Assembly (NCBI GenBank): GCA_910584915.1
Contig: CAJUDM010000001.1
Coordinates: forward strand, 305,592 to 369,591
Direction of reading: 5' to 3'
Origin: an uncultured Lachnospiraceae bacterium
Lineage (GTDB): Bacteria; Bacillota; Clostridia; Lachnospirales; Lachnospiraceae
Length of the DNA stretch: 64,000 nucleotides
A program made the position numbers and the translations under genes. The number at the start of each line of letters is the position of its first letter. Position 1 is the first letter of the stretch. The notes under the pieces were generated by a model. It ran no database searches, had not been told where the DNA came from, and worked only from the letters and a program-made list of their open reading frames with translations. Shown piece after piece: positions 9,455 through 18,637 of the stretch.

Positions 9455-9470
9455 GAAAAATCGTTTTATC
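9455..9470. promoter_or_regulatory. LacI-type operator 2 (transporter promoter region)
   Basis: GAAAAATCGTTTTATC differs from the operator at 7261-7276 at one base. It lies 53 bases upstream of the DMT transporter start. Confidence 0.5.
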
Positions 9471-9552
9471 ACAAGTATTATTTTATTACTATATCTTTGA
9501 TCTCCTGAGTTGTCAATCGTTTTTCTGATTTTAAATAAAACATTTTTTCATA

Positions 9553-9568
9553 TATAAAACGATTTATC
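9553..9568. promoter_or_regulatory. LacI-type operator 3
   Basis: TATAAAACGATTTATC is the same motif in inverted orientation, 98 bases from operator 2. Two spaced sites could allow repressor looping. The surrounding stretch 9403-9691 is AT-rich and shows no gene. Confidence 0.5.
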
Positions 9569-9691
9569 TAAATCTGCCATCCCTTCATAGGCAACTTTCT
9601 TTTCGGCCAGGTCAAATTGACTTATAAAAAACTCTGTGCTGGGATATAAATTGAAAAAGATATTTCGACATCCAACTTTTAAGCCGTTCAA

Positions 9692-9940
9692 ATGATCAAT
9701 AATCTATCTGATGACAATTTAAAATATCTGATTGATTTTATGAAAAGATTTATGTTGCCGAAAGACAATTAACAGAACAATACTTCTACAGTCCAGACTG
9801 CAAATGATGAAAATTTTGTGGCTGGGATGGAAGGCTTTCGGATAAGATCAAAAGCCTAATTTCCTTCAGATTTTGATTCCAGTGCAATTGGGGATGAGGC
9901 AATTACTCCCCTTGAATTTTGTCATTTAATGAATGCGTGA
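9692..9940 (+). pseudogene. Broken small ORF resembling an antitoxin-type protein
   Basis: One continuous reading frame runs from an ATG at 9692 to TGA at 9938-9940 and is broken by two in-frame TAA codons (9770 and 9857). The pieces read MINNLSDDNLKYLIDFMKRF, then NDENFVAGMEGFRIRSKA, then FPSDFDSSAIGDEA. This resembles the layout of small antitoxins and their relatives (an amphipathic N-terminal helix followed by a Pro-Asp-Asp-Phe-like segment and an acidic tail). No intact partner toxin was seen. The match is by eye and the call is tentative. Confidence 0.4.
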
Positions 9941-9966
9941 AACAGTCATAAAATTTTATAATGAAG

Positions 9967-9992
9967 GAGCGGCACGGCTCTCTGAGCCGCTC
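9967..9992 (-). terminator. Hairpin at the end of the sugar ABC operon
   Basis: GAGCGGC pairs with GCCGCTC around a 12-base loop, overlapping the stop codon of the last permease gene. Only a weak T-rich tail follows on the minus strand. Confidence 0.45.
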
Positions 9993-10830
9993 ACTCCTTC
10001 ACCGCCCCCTGCGTCAACCCCTGGACAATATACTTTTGTACAACAGCGAAAAAGATCACTGTCGGTATCAGCGCGATCATACATGCCGCCGACATCTGCC
10101 CCCAATCAATACTGTACTTTCCGATAAACGCATTGATGGCGACCGGGATCGTTTTTAATGAGTTACTGTTAATAAACATAATGCCTGCTAACAGTTCATT
10201 CCATGCACCGGTAAAGGCAAATACGAAAGTGGCAACGATACCCGGAAAGAGCACAGGTATCACCACCTTTACCAGAGACTGCATCTTGTTGCAGCCGTCC
10301 ATCCAGGCAGCTTCCTCCAACGATGTCGGGATCCTCTCAAAAAACCCCCGCAGCGTGACCAGGCAGAATGGCGTATTGAATACCGTATACAAAATGATAA
10401 GGCTCTGCAGAGTATTATTCAGTTTCATTTTCCCGAAAATAGCAAACATCGGTATAAACAGTAAAATAGTCGGGATCATCTGAGAGACAAGAAATACCAG
10501 CAGAACCGCTTTCTTCCCTTTAAATTCATATCTTGCCAATGCATAACCGCCGCTGATGGATAACAGCAAAACAATCACTGCCGTTGTCAGTGTTACGATT
10601 AAACTGTTCTTCATATAAACACCGAACTCAGTAACTTCAAACAGCTTCTGATAGTTGTCAAGCGTGAATGCATGAGGCCAGTAAGTTACTTCCAGCGAAT
10701 TGATCTCCGCATTTGTTTTAAAAGATGTGATAAACAGCCAATACAATGGTGCCAGCACAGCCAGCAGAAAAAGTGCCAGTATTATAAAACGCAGTATGCC
10801 CATCAATCTTTTCTTCATCTTCCTCTTCAT
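9991..10830 (-). CDS. Carbohydrate ABC transporter permease (MalG/UgpE type)
   Basis: The 279-residue protein has six membrane helices and the conserved cytoplasmic loop EAAWMDGCNKMQSLVKVVIPVLFPG (the EAA motif, about residue 190) that contacts the ATPase. The N-terminal segment APLYWLFITSFK is typical of the second CUT1 permease. Its ATG overlaps the stop of the partner permease by one base. No ATPase gene is present; CUT1 systems often share one encoded elsewhere. Confidence 0.92.
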   Translation of the reverse strand: MKRKMKKRLMGILRFIILALFLLAVLAPLYWLFITSFKTNAEINSLEVTYWPHAFTLDNYQKLFEVTEFGVYMKNSLIVTLTTAVIVLLLSISGGYALARYEFKGKKAVLLVFLVSQMIPTILLFIPMFAIFGKMKLNNTLQSLIILYTVFNTPFCLVTLRGFFERIPTSLEEAAWMDGCNKMQSLVKVVIPVLFPGIVATFVFAFTGAWNELLAGIMFINSNSLKTIPVAINAFIGKYSIDWGQMSAACMIALIPTVIFFAVVQKYIVQGLTQGAVKE

Positions 10831-11723
10831 CAGAATCCTCCCGAGCCGTCATATCTGGTTATCTTCATAAACATCAGGGTATAGATCGCAAGCCCTGCCA
10901 TAAACATCGTCCCCAGTGCGCCTGTCTGCCCGAAGTTCAACGTGCTGTAGGCTTTTGAGAACATGTAGCTTGCCAATGTATGCGTAGCATTGCCCGGCCC
11001 GCCGTTCGTCATCACATAGATCAGATCCGCGGAATTGAATACCCAGATCGTGCGCAGCAGCAACGTCAATACGATCGTCGGCTTCGCGTAGGGCAATGTA
11101 ATATAAAAGAATTTCTTAACTGCATTGCTTCCGTCGATCTCAGCCGCCTCATACAGATCCATCGGTATCGACTGAAAAGCAGCGGTCAGCATAATACCAA
11201 AGAAAGGAACCCCATACCAGACCATTGCTGCGATCACACAGGAAAGCGCCATCGTCCCGTTCCCCAGAAATGATATCTTTTCCTGAAGGATCCCCAATTT
11301 TAAGCCGATATCATTCACCGGGCCAAATTCCGCATTAAACAGCCACCGAAATGTAAAGCCGATCACCAGAGCCGAGATAGACCATGGTAAAAATACAACC
11401 GCCTGATAGACATTCCTGCCCTTAAAGGGTTTATAAAGCGCCAACGCCAGAGTCAGCCCCAGAAAAAACTGCAACGCCACCGTGACAAATGTGAATACAA
11501 AGGAATTGCGCAGTATCATTGTAAAATAAGGATCCTCAATGATGGCTCTGAAATTTTCAAAATGATTGAAATGGGCTTTTCCCGCAGAAGTAAGCTTGTA
11601 CTCCTGAAGGGACAGCACCAACGTATTTACCAACGGATACGCAATAAAAACAAGCAGCAGTAATGCCGTCGGAAACAAAAGCCAAAATGCCTCTCTTCTC
11701 CTTTTCTTTTCCCGAACTGTCAT
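10830..11723 (-). CDS. Carbohydrate ABC transporter permease (MalF/UgpA type)
   Basis: The 297-residue six-helix permease has the EAA loop EAAEIDGSNAVKKFFYITLPY and the N-terminal LLFPTALLLLVFIAYP segment of CUT1 systems. The ATG at 11723 is chosen because GGAGGT lies seven bases upstream; an in-frame TTG 15 bases earlier lacks a site. It forms a dimer with the permease encoded next. Confidence 0.92.
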   Translation of the reverse strand: MTVREKKRRREAFWLLFPTALLLLVFIAYPLVNTLVLSLQEYKLTSAGKAHFNHFENFRAIIEDPYFTMILRNSFVFTFVTVALQFFLGLTLALALYKPFKGRNVYQAVVFLPWSISALVIGFTFRWLFNAEFGPVNDIGLKLGILQEKISFLGNGTMALSCVIAAMVWYGVPFFGIMLTAAFQSIPMDLYEAAEIDGSNAVKKFFYITLPYAKPTIVLTLLLRTIWVFNSADLIYVMTNGGPGNATHTLASYMFSKAYSTLNFGQTGALGTMFMAGLAIYTLMFMKITRYDGSGGF

Positions 11724-11791
11724 CGCATGCACCTCCAAACAACCCTCTAAGGCCGTCTCTTCACCCGGCTTATCTTTCTGCCGGGACAGAT

Positions 11792-11816
11792 GGGGCGGCT
11801 ATGACACTGCCGCCCC
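11792..11816 (-). terminator. GC-rich hairpin between binding protein and permeases
   Basis: GGGGCGGC pairs with GCCGCCCC across nine bases; a second hairpin (CCCGGC with GCCGGG) follows at 11764-11784. No T-run follows, so it may act as an mRNA stabiliser or attenuator that favours the binding protein. Confidence 0.45.
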
Positions 11817-11833
11817 ACGCCTTCATCTGTCAC

Positions 11834-13279
11834 TCAATTTAACGCCTGTGTATCCTTTGGCATAGGAATTTCCACATCCGGATTTTCCTTCATATATTCC
11901 TTCTGATATTTTGTCAGAAACTCTGCCAGCTTATCCAGCGTTTCCTGCGGTGTCTGCTGTCCCTGCATACATTTCTGTACTTCGGCATCCGCAAAAGTTT
12001 CGCGGAACTCACCAACCTCCGCAAAATACCCCAATTCCGGCCACGCCACCAGATTGTCTTTCTTAAACATTTCAGCATAGCCCGCCATCTTACCGCTGGT
12101 GAAGAATTCATCCTCCAGAGCTTCTTTTTGTACCGGGATCAGAAGATTTGTCTTGCAGTAGATTTTCGCCGCTTCCGGAGAAGACAGATACTCTATAAAT
12201 TTCCATGCCGCTTCTTTATGCTCACTGTTCTGTGCCACTGCATAACCATTGGAAAAAGAAATCTCGTTGTATATCTTGCCATCCGCATCCGACGAGGGCA
12301 GTATGGCTACCGTCCACTGATCATCCGACAGATTCTGTTCACACATCTCAATCACTTCGCATGTCTGATTTAACATTCCAGACAATCCTGATGTAAATGC
12401 GGAACACATTTCCGCAAATCCCCAGTTAATAGCATCCTCCGGTGTATTTCCCTCTTTATAAAGATCGATATACCGGGTAAAGATATCCACGCATTCCGGA
12501 GAATTGAACAGACAGTTACCCTCCTCATCATAGACACGCCCGCCCGTCTGTGAGTAAAGCAAAAACATCGCCTGATGGTAAGCGGCTCTTCCTCCCCGGA
12601 ATGCTATACCATACCGGTTGTTGTCTTTATCCGTCATCTTCTGTGCCGCCTCCAGAAACTCATTCCATGTCCAGTCATCATACTCAACACCGGCTTCCTC
12701 CGCCCAGTCCGTCCTGATAAAAATACCGTTTGTCAAAATAGCGTCAGGAATAACATATACGTCGCCAAACACCTGTCTCTGCGTCTGATCAAATAAAACA
12801 TTCCGGGTATAATCCGTAAAACCGTCCTTATATTCATAGTTTTCCAGATAAGAATCCAGTCCCACGATCCATCCTGCATTGACAAATTCCGAAATCCATG
12901 TGGGATGGACCTGCACCACATCCGGCATTGTCCCTGTACTGCCAAGCGTCACAAGTTTACTGTGGGATTGATCCCATGGCACCGTTTCATATTCAATTTT
13001 AATGTTCGGGTTCTCTTTCTCAAAATTGGCTATGATCTCCTCATACGCTCTGTCTCGCACTTCACTCGCCATATTATCCATAAACCGGATAGTTACCTGC
13101 TCTCCGTCATCCGCCGCGCTGCCATCTGAATGATCCGCTCCAGTCTCTCCTTCAGTTTCCGCACTCTCCGCAGCCGCACTGTTTCCCTCCTCAGGTTTCT
13201 GTTCCGCATTTCCGCACCCGGATAACAATACAGCTATCATGGAGACCATAACCACAATACTCAATAATCTCTTTCTCAT
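11834..13279 (-). CDS. Carbohydrate ABC transporter substrate-binding lipoprotein
   Basis: The 481-residue protein has a lipoprotein signal peptide with lipobox LSGC (Cys about residue 22), an acidic Glu/Ala/Ser linker to about residue 60, and a family 1 solute-binding domain (VTIRFMDNMASEVRD, IKIEYETVPWDQ, SNGYAVAQNSEHKEAAWKFIEYL). The start at 13279 is chosen over an earlier in-frame codon because it begins the signal peptide and follows GGAG. It is the receptor for the two permeases. The sugar cannot be read from the sequence. Confidence 0.92.
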   Translation of the reverse strand: MRKRLLSIVVMVSMIAVLLSGCGNAEQKPEEGNSAAAESAETEGETGADHSDGSAADDGEQVTIRFMDNMASEVRDRAYEEIIANFEKENPNIKIEYETVPWDQSHSKLVTLGSTGTMPDVVQVHPTWISEFVNAGWIVGLDSYLENYEYKDGFTDYTRNVLFDQTQRQVFGDVYVIPDAILTNGIFIRTDWAEEAGVEYDDWTWNEFLEAAQKMTDKDNNRYGIAFRGGRAAYHQAMFLLYSQTGGRVYDEEGNCLFNSPECVDIFTRYIDLYKEGNTPEDAINWGFAEMCSAFTSGLSGMLNQTCEVIEMCEQNLSDDQWTVAILPSSDADGKIYNEISFSNGYAVAQNSEHKEAAWKFIEYLSSPEAAKIYCKTNLLIPVQKEALEDEFFTSGKMAGYAEMFKKDNLVAWPELGYFAEVGEFRETFADAEVQKCMQGQQTPQETLDKLAEFLTKYQKEYMKENPDVEIPMPKDTQALN

Positions 13280-13343
13280 ACCTTTCTCTCCTTCTGCCGT
13301 AAAAACGGCATCACACAACCGGAACACTCCGGTTTGCTGTCAA

Positions 13344-14534
13344 TCAGTTTTCCATACTGTCCAAAAAATTCGCCAGATCATCAACCAGATGACCCGCTCC
13401 CTCCAGCCCGCAGTGAATTCTCACTATACCGGGTGTTGCCCCAAGTTTCCCGGCATCTTCCGGCTGAAGTTTATAAAACGGCATAGTGATCAGACTCTCA
13501 AAACCTCCCCAGGATACGCCTATCTTAAACACTTTAAATATATCCTGGTTTATCTTTGCCGCGGCCTTTGCAGGTTCCGCATCCACCTCAAAACTGAGCA
13601 GGCCGCTGTTCCCCGACTGCTGCTTCTTCATCAGTTCATATTGAGGGTGGCTCTTTAATCCCGGATAATACACCTTCTTCACCCTTGGATGAGCCTCCAA
13701 ATACTCTGCCACTGCCAAAGCATTCTTCTGATGCTGTTCCAATCGTACCTGAAGCGTGCGGATTCCTCTCAGAACAAGCCATCCCTCCATCGGGCCGAGG
13801 ATTCCGCCAAACCATTCCCTGATATCTGCAGATATCTTCCGCATCAGTTCCTCATCCTTCGACACCAGCACACCTCCGATGATATCACTGTGTCCCCCTA
13901 TATACTTGGACATAGTATGCATCACAATGTCAATTCCCATGTCAAGCGGTTTCTGGAAAACAGGTGAACAATATGTATTGTCCATGTATGTGCGGATCCC
14001 GTGCGCTTTTGCCAGCTGTGCCACAGCCCTGAGATCCTGCAGGGAAAACACTATGCTGGAGGGACTCTCCAGTATGATCAGCTGTGTGTCAGGGCGGATA
14101 CAATCCTCAAATTCCTCGACACTTTCTCCCGATACAAAGCTGATCTTCATATGCATATGGCAGACGCAATATTGCAGTAAAAACTCCCTCAAAGGTCCAT
14201 ATGCGTTTCTCACACTGATAATATGGCCGCCGGCCTTACATACTGCCATGATCGCTGTCGATGCCGCCGCCATACCGGACGCAAAACACAGAGCCATCTT
14301 CCCGTGCTCCATGGCTGCTATTTTTTTCTCTGCCAGCCGCACTGTCGGATTCCCCGACCGCCCGTAAATAAATTCTTCCTCCTGCAGGCGGTCCGCCGCG
14401 TAATAATCCTCCACCGAGGGAAATACATGCAGGGAATTCATAAATACAGGCGGGACAACAGCCCCCATATACCTGCTATAATCATCTCCATAATGCGTCA
14501 TAATCAAACGGTCATCCTGAAGATATTCATTCAT
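13344..14534 (-). CDS. PLP-dependent cystathionine gamma-synthase/lyase family enzyme
   Basis: The 396-residue protein has the length and motifs of the Cys/Met metabolism PLP family: YGRSGNPT near the N-terminus, ASGMAAASTAIMA in the PLP-phosphate site, DNTYCSPVFQKPL, and the Schiff-base lysine in HTMSKYIGGHSD. Members do gamma-elimination or gamma-replacement on cystathionine, homoserine esters or methionine. It starts after AAAGGAG and lies 64 bases before the binding-protein gene on the same strand, so it is probably the first gene of the transporter operon. That pairing with a sugar importer is unusual. Which family reaction it performs is unknown. Confidence 0.85.
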   Translation of the reverse strand: MNEYLQDDRLIMTHYGDDYSRYMGAVVPPVFMNSLHVFPSVEDYYAADRLQEEEFIYGRSGNPTVRLAEKKIAAMEHGKMALCFASGMAAASTAIMAVCKAGGHIISVRNAYGPLREFLLQYCVCHMHMKISFVSGESVEEFEDCIRPDTQLIILESPSSIVFSLQDLRAVAQLAKAHGIRTYMDNTYCSPVFQKPLDMGIDIVMHTMSKYIGGHSDIIGGVLVSKDEELMRKISADIREWFGGILGPMEGWLVLRGIRTLQVRLEQHQKNALAVAEYLEAHPRVKKVYYPGLKSHPQYELMKKQQSGNSGLLSFEVDAEPAKAAAKINQDIFKVFKIGVSWGGFESLITMPFYKLQPEDAGKLGATPGIVRIHCGLEGAGHLVDDLANFLDSMEN

Positions 14535-14588
14535 AGTTCTCCTTTCCAGAATTTCTGTTATTTTTGTTCTACAAATCTTCTTAAATTT

Positions 14589-14615
14589 ACATTAACGTTA
14601 ATGTTTTTTAGTATA
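14589..14615 (-). promoter_or_regulatory. Perfect LacI-type operator beside a -10 box
   Basis: ACATTAACGTTAATGT (14589-14604) is a perfect 16-bp palindrome with central CG. On the minus strand a -10-like TATACT (14610-14615) lies just upstream of it; the -35 is weak. It sits between the lyase-transporter operon and the divergent LacI-type gene, the expected regulator. Confidence 0.6.
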
Positions 14616-14763
14616 AAACTAACAGCATTGCTAATTTTATACTTGCAATATACTACAGATTTATGATAAAGTCAATATAGAAAAAAGAAAAACTGCATAT
14701 TATGTTTACTTTTATCAATTATCGCTCCAAAAATACCGACAAACTATACAACAAGGAGTCCTT

Positions 14764-15807
14764 ATGTCCAATTCCAGGCCCGGGCGGGTTACTCTAAAAA
14801 TGGTTGCTCAGGCAACAGGATACACTACCAACACAGTTTCCCACGCATTGAAAGGAAAAGCGGATATCTCGAGTACTACTGCCGCTTTTATTCGCCAAAA
14901 GGCCCAGGAAATGGGATATATCAATGATATGGTCGCCGGTTCCCTGCGCTCCGGCTTTACCTATTCCATAGCACTGATCCTTCCCAATGTGGCAAATCCA
15001 TTTTGGGCGGTTTTGATCAAGGGAATCAATTCCGAATTGCGCAAATATAACTATACCTCTCTGATACTGGATACTGATGAAGACAATGCACTGGAATTAA
15101 AAGCCGTTCAGGCCGCTATCAGCCGAAAAGTGGACGGCATCATCATTGCCCCCAATCAGCAGGACCTATCCTCCCTTCATCTTATCGAAAAAAATAATAT
15201 TCCGTACGTCCTGCTCGGAAGGCATTTCCCCGGAGAAGCAATGAACTACGTAGTATGGGACGATGAACAGGGCGCCTATACGGCGGTATCCCATTTGCTG
15301 AAAATGGGCAGGAAGCGGATCCTTTTTATCAATGGCCCGCACCATATATCCAATTCTGTCGACCGTTTCAAAGGCTATTGCCAGGCACTTGCAGAAGCAC
15401 AGATTCCTTACGATCCGATGCTGGTCGCTGAAACTAACATCTCCGCCGCCAGCGATAATCAGAATCTGAAAGACATTCTGAAAAGATCTGTTAACTATGA
15501 TGCCATTTTTGCTTTCAGTGATTTTATCGCCTGGGAGATCATGGTGTTGCTCGCCGAGGCCGGATGCTCAAAAGATATCCCGATCGTAGGTTTCGATGAT
15601 ATCCAGTCAAACCTGCGGATCCCGCTCCCCTTCGCAACCATCGGCGCGGACAAACAGCTGGAGTCCCATAAAGTAGTGCAGATTCTGATGGACAAAATAA
15701 ACGGCAAAAATAAAGAGATACAACAGGTGATGCTGCCCACGCGTTTGATCCTGCACGGACACAGGGATGTATCTCTCACAAACCGGGGCTGTCACAAAAA
15801 TAAGTAA
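14764..15807 (+). CDS. LacI-family transcriptional regulator
   Basis: The 347-residue protein has the LacI HTH at residues 9-30 (LKMVAQATGYTTNTVSHALKG), the linker to IALILPNVANPFWAVLIKG, and the PBP-like domain ending in FDDIQSNLRIPLPFATIG. It starts after AAGGAG and is divergent from the lyase-transporter operon with a perfect operator between them. It most likely represses that operon until the transported substrate or a derivative binds. Confidence 0.9.
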   Translation: MSNSRPGRVTLKMVAQATGYTTNTVSHALKGKADISSTTAAFIRQKAQEMGYINDMVAGSLRSGFTYSIALILPNVANPFWAVLIKGINSELRKYNYTSLILDTDEDNALELKAVQAAISRKVDGIIIAPNQQDLSSLHLIEKNNIPYVLLGRHFPGEAMNYVVWDDEQGAYTAVSHLLKMGRKRILFINGPHHISNSVDRFKGYCQALAEAQIPYDPMLVAETNISAASDNQNLKDILKRSVNYDAIFAFSDFIAWEIMVLLAEAGCSKDIPIVGFDDIQSNLRIPLPFATIGADKQLESHKVVQILMDKINGKNKEIQQVMLPTRLILHGHRDVSLTNRGCHKNK

Positions 15808-15827
15808 TTCTGTTTTGCGACAGCCCC
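15785..15827 (+). terminator. Terminator of the LacI-type gene
   Basis: GGGGCTGTC pairs with GACAGCCCC; the stop codon of the regulator lies in the loop. TTCATTTTTATC follows on the plus strand. Confidence 0.7.
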
Positions 15828-15870
15828 TTCATTTTTATCACAGTATTTTATGGATTCTTCCATCCATCCT

Positions 15871-17106
15871 CTACCCGTGCAGCCTCTTCCCCAAATACTC
15901 TTTGGCCGCTTCCAGCTGATTATCCACCGGCTCCTCAGCGTAGTATGCCTCCGCATCAAACTCCACCACGATGTCCGGCTCAATACCCTTGCCGTGGATA
16001 TTATTTCCCTTCGGCGTAAAATAACCATCCGTGGTGAGTTTGATGGCGGAACCGTCCGAGAGGGCAATGATCTTCTGGACGATACCTTTTCCGTAGGTGG
16101 TAGTCCCCATGACTGTACCTACACCGTAGTCTTTTATCGCGCCTGTCAGCACCTCCGCCGCGCTGGCGGAACCGCCGTTGACAAGCACCACCATAGGGAT
16201 ATCTATCTCCTTCTCCCCGTCGCAGTCGTATTCCACGCGTTTCCCGTTCTTATCCTCCGTATAGACGACCAGCCCCTCCGGCAGTATCTGCCGCCCGATA
16301 TCCACGACCGCGTCCAGGAGCCCGCCTGGATTTCCCCGCAGGTCAAGAACCAGCGCTTTCGCGTCGGAGCCCTTTATCACTGCGTACGCCTCCGTGAACT
16401 GATCCACCGTCACATCCTTAAATTCCGAGATTCCGATATAGCCTATCTCCTCATCCAGCATCCGGGATGTCACTGTGGGGCGGTCCACCCTGCGGCGCAC
16501 CACATCCTGGTCGAAGACCTCCTCTCCCCGCACTAAGGTCAGCGTCACATGCGTCCCCTCTTCTCCCTTGATCAGAGCCGTCACCTCATCCAGCGACATC
16601 TGGAATGTCTTTGTCCCATCCACTGCATAGATGATATCGCCCATCCGCAGATCCGCCTCCTGTGCCGGGGTTCCCTCTATCACACCGCTGACATACGGTG
16701 TCTGTGTATCCTCATCCAGGCTCACATAAGCTCCGATGCCATAGTAGATACCCTCGTTTTTCTCCCACTGTTCCTTCAGTTCCTCCGCGGTATAGTACGC
16801 CGCATACTTGTCATCCAACGCCTCTATCATGCCGCTGCAGATTCCCTTTTGCAGTTCCTCCTCCCCGACATCGCCGAAATAGAATCTCTCGTTGACCATC
16901 GTCTCAATAGCTGCGATCTTGCTGATCGTTCCACTGTTCACAACAGATTCCCCTTCGGACGCGCCGGAGACAGCCGCCGACTGCGCCTTATTGTTGTCAT
17001 ATAAAATTTTTCCTGTCCACGCCCCGCTGAATACAAGAGCAGTTGCCAGAATACCGGTCACAACGCCCACGCCGTAACCGTTTGACCTTTCCTGCTTACC
17101 CTTCAA
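15871..17106 (-). CDS. S41 family C-terminal processing peptidase
   Basis: The 411-residue protein has an N-terminal membrane anchor (about residues 13-35), a PDZ domain (YYGIGAYVSLDEDTQ to LTLVRGEE) and the S41 protease core with GNPGG, the catalytic Ser in NGGSASAAEVL and Lys in TTYGKGIVQ. Such proteases cut exported proteins outside the membrane and often control cell-wall hydrolases. The start is a TTG with GGGTGG ten bases upstream; no better start is seen. It is the last gene after ftsE, ftsX and an M23 hydrolase, so that hydrolase is a plausible substrate (inference). Confidence 0.9.
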   Translation of the reverse strand: MKGKQERSNGYGVGVVTGILATALVFSGAWTGKILYDNNKAQSAAVSGASEGESVVNSGTISKIAAIETMVNERFYFGDVGEEELQKGICSGMIEALDDKYAAYYTAEELKEQWEKNEGIYYGIGAYVSLDEDTQTPYVSGVIEGTPAQEADLRMGDIIYAVDGTKTFQMSLDEVTALIKGEEGTHVTLTLVRGEEVFDQDVVRRRVDRPTVTSRMLDEEIGYIGISEFKDVTVDQFTEAYAVIKGSDAKALVLDLRGNPGGLLDAVVDIGRQILPEGLVVYTEDKNGKRVEYDCDGEKEIDIPMVVLVNGGSASAAEVLTGAIKDYGVGTVMGTTTYGKGIVQKIIALSDGSAIKLTTDGYFTPKGNNIHGKGIEPDIVVEFDAEAYYAEEPVDNQLEAAKEYLGKRLHG

Positions 17107-17209
17107 AACCGATACGCCACCCTTTACTCATTAATATGTTCTATAAATATTTTATTTCGGTATACCTTTGCCCGCAGGTCCGGCATGCCCATGTTTTCCG
17201 CGCAGCCTG

Positions 17210-18439
17210 CTACCCAAGGTACCCCCACGGGCTCACATAACCGCCGTTCTTCCGCACGCTGAAATGCAAGTGTGGGCCGGTCGACCTTCCGGTGGATCCC
17301 ACCGCCGCTATCTTCTGTCCCTTTGTGACAAGGTCGCCCTTCGACACATAGAGCGCGGACGCGTGCATATATATCGTATAGAGGCTGTCCCCGTGGTCGA
17401 TCATGATATAATTTCCCATGCTCCCGCTGTAGGACGCCGCAACGACTTCCCCGTCGTATGCTGCCAGGATCGGGCTGCCGTTGGGCGCCGCCAGATCCAC
17501 GCCGTTGTGGAACTGCGGAACGCCCAGTATGGGATGGATGCGCTCGCCGTACTCCTCGGAGATCCTGGTCATGGAGGGCGCCGGGAATGTAAACATGCCG
17601 CCGTCATAGGTCAGCTTTCTCCCGTTCTCCTCTGCCAGCCGTTTTCTCTCCGCGGCAACCGCCGCCTCCAGGGAAGCGATGAGTTCGTTCTGTGCCTTGA
17701 TATCCGCTTCATACTCGGCGATCGCCGCAGACTTATTGTTGATATCCCCCTGTTTTAAGGTGATCTCAGTTTCTTTGTCGGAGATCAGCTGTGCCAGAGA
17801 GGCCTCCTCCTTTTCCACACTCACCTTCGCCTCACCGAGCACCTCTTTTTCGGCATCCAGTTCCTGCTTGCAGACCTCCACATACTCCCGGATCAATATA
17901 TATTCTTCCAGTTTCTGGTTGTCATAATCCATCACCATCTGGATATAATCAATTTTATTCAGCAGATCGGCAAAAGATTCTGCACTGAGCACTGTTTCCA
18001 GATAATAATCGTCCCCCTGCTCATACATCATCTGAATCCGCTGCTTCATCGCGTCATACTGCTCTTCCTGTTTCAGCGTGGCAGCTTTCAGTTCCTCCTC
18101 CGTCTCCTTTATCTCCTCCTCCTTCGCGGCGATCATACCGTTCAGTTCGGAAATTTTCTTCTGGATCTCCGCCAGATTGCTGTCTAACGCCACCACATAA
18201 CTCTCCAGGCTCGCCTTCTCGCCTTCCAGTTGCTCTTTCAATGCCTTGATATCCGTCAGCGCGGACTGAAGCTGTTTCTTTTCATCCTGCGCTTCAGATA
18301 TCTGCCCTTCCTTTTCTCGGATACTGTCAGAAGTAATAGAGGAGAGCGAAACCGCTTCCGCCTCCCCTGTCTGCGAAAATATCACTGCCGCAAGCAGCAA
18401 CATCCCTATGCACTTTTTTGTATGTCCTCTGTTTCTCAT
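17210..18439 (-). CDS. Coiled-coil M23 peptidase (EnvC/PcsB-like murein hydrolase)
   Basis: The 409-residue protein has a signal peptide (about residues 1-30), a long coiled coil from about 35 to 270 rich in Glu, Lys and Leu heptads, and a C-terminal peptidase M23/LytM domain with HNGVDLAAPNGSPI and the metal-ligand motif HLHFSVRKNG. This is the layout of EnvC and similar activators or hydrolases whose coiled coil binds the FtsX loop. The ATG at 18439 starts the signal peptide and follows AGAGGA. Placement directly after ftsEX supports a division-coupled role. Confidence 0.9.
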   Translation of the reverse strand: MRNRGHTKKCIGMLLLAAVIFSQTGEAEAVSLSSITSDSIREKEGQISEAQDEKKQLQSALTDIKALKEQLEGEKASLESYVVALDSNLAEIQKKISELNGMIAAKEEEIKETEEELKAATLKQEEQYDAMKQRIQMMYEQGDDYYLETVLSAESFADLLNKIDYIQMVMDYDNQKLEEYILIREYVEVCKQELDAEKEVLGEAKVSVEKEEASLAQLISDKETEITLKQGDINNKSAAIAEYEADIKAQNELIASLEAAVAAERKRLAEENGRKLTYDGGMFTFPAPSMTRISEEYGERIHPILGVPQFHNGVDLAAPNGSPILAAYDGEVVAASYSGSMGNYIMIDHGDSLYTIYMHASALYVSKGDLVTKGQKIAAVGSTGRSTGPHLHFSVRKNGGYVSPWGYLG

Positions 18440-18637
18440 TCCAGATCCTCTGTGTGTTGATCGTTCCATGCTTTCCACACATGGTACGCACCACGGCACA
18501 CATCCGCTTCACCCGACATGGATATCCACCATCGAAATCATTCATAGCTCCACCGCCGGCAGCCATTCTCAGGACATTCCATACACGCCGCCAACAGTGC
18601 CCTTCACGCTTTACATTCTCTTCCCCGGTCACCGGCA

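Noticed and set aside
15495..15807. Minus-strand frame overlapping the end of the LacI-type regulator
   Set aside because: No ribosome site and fully inside the regulator coding region.
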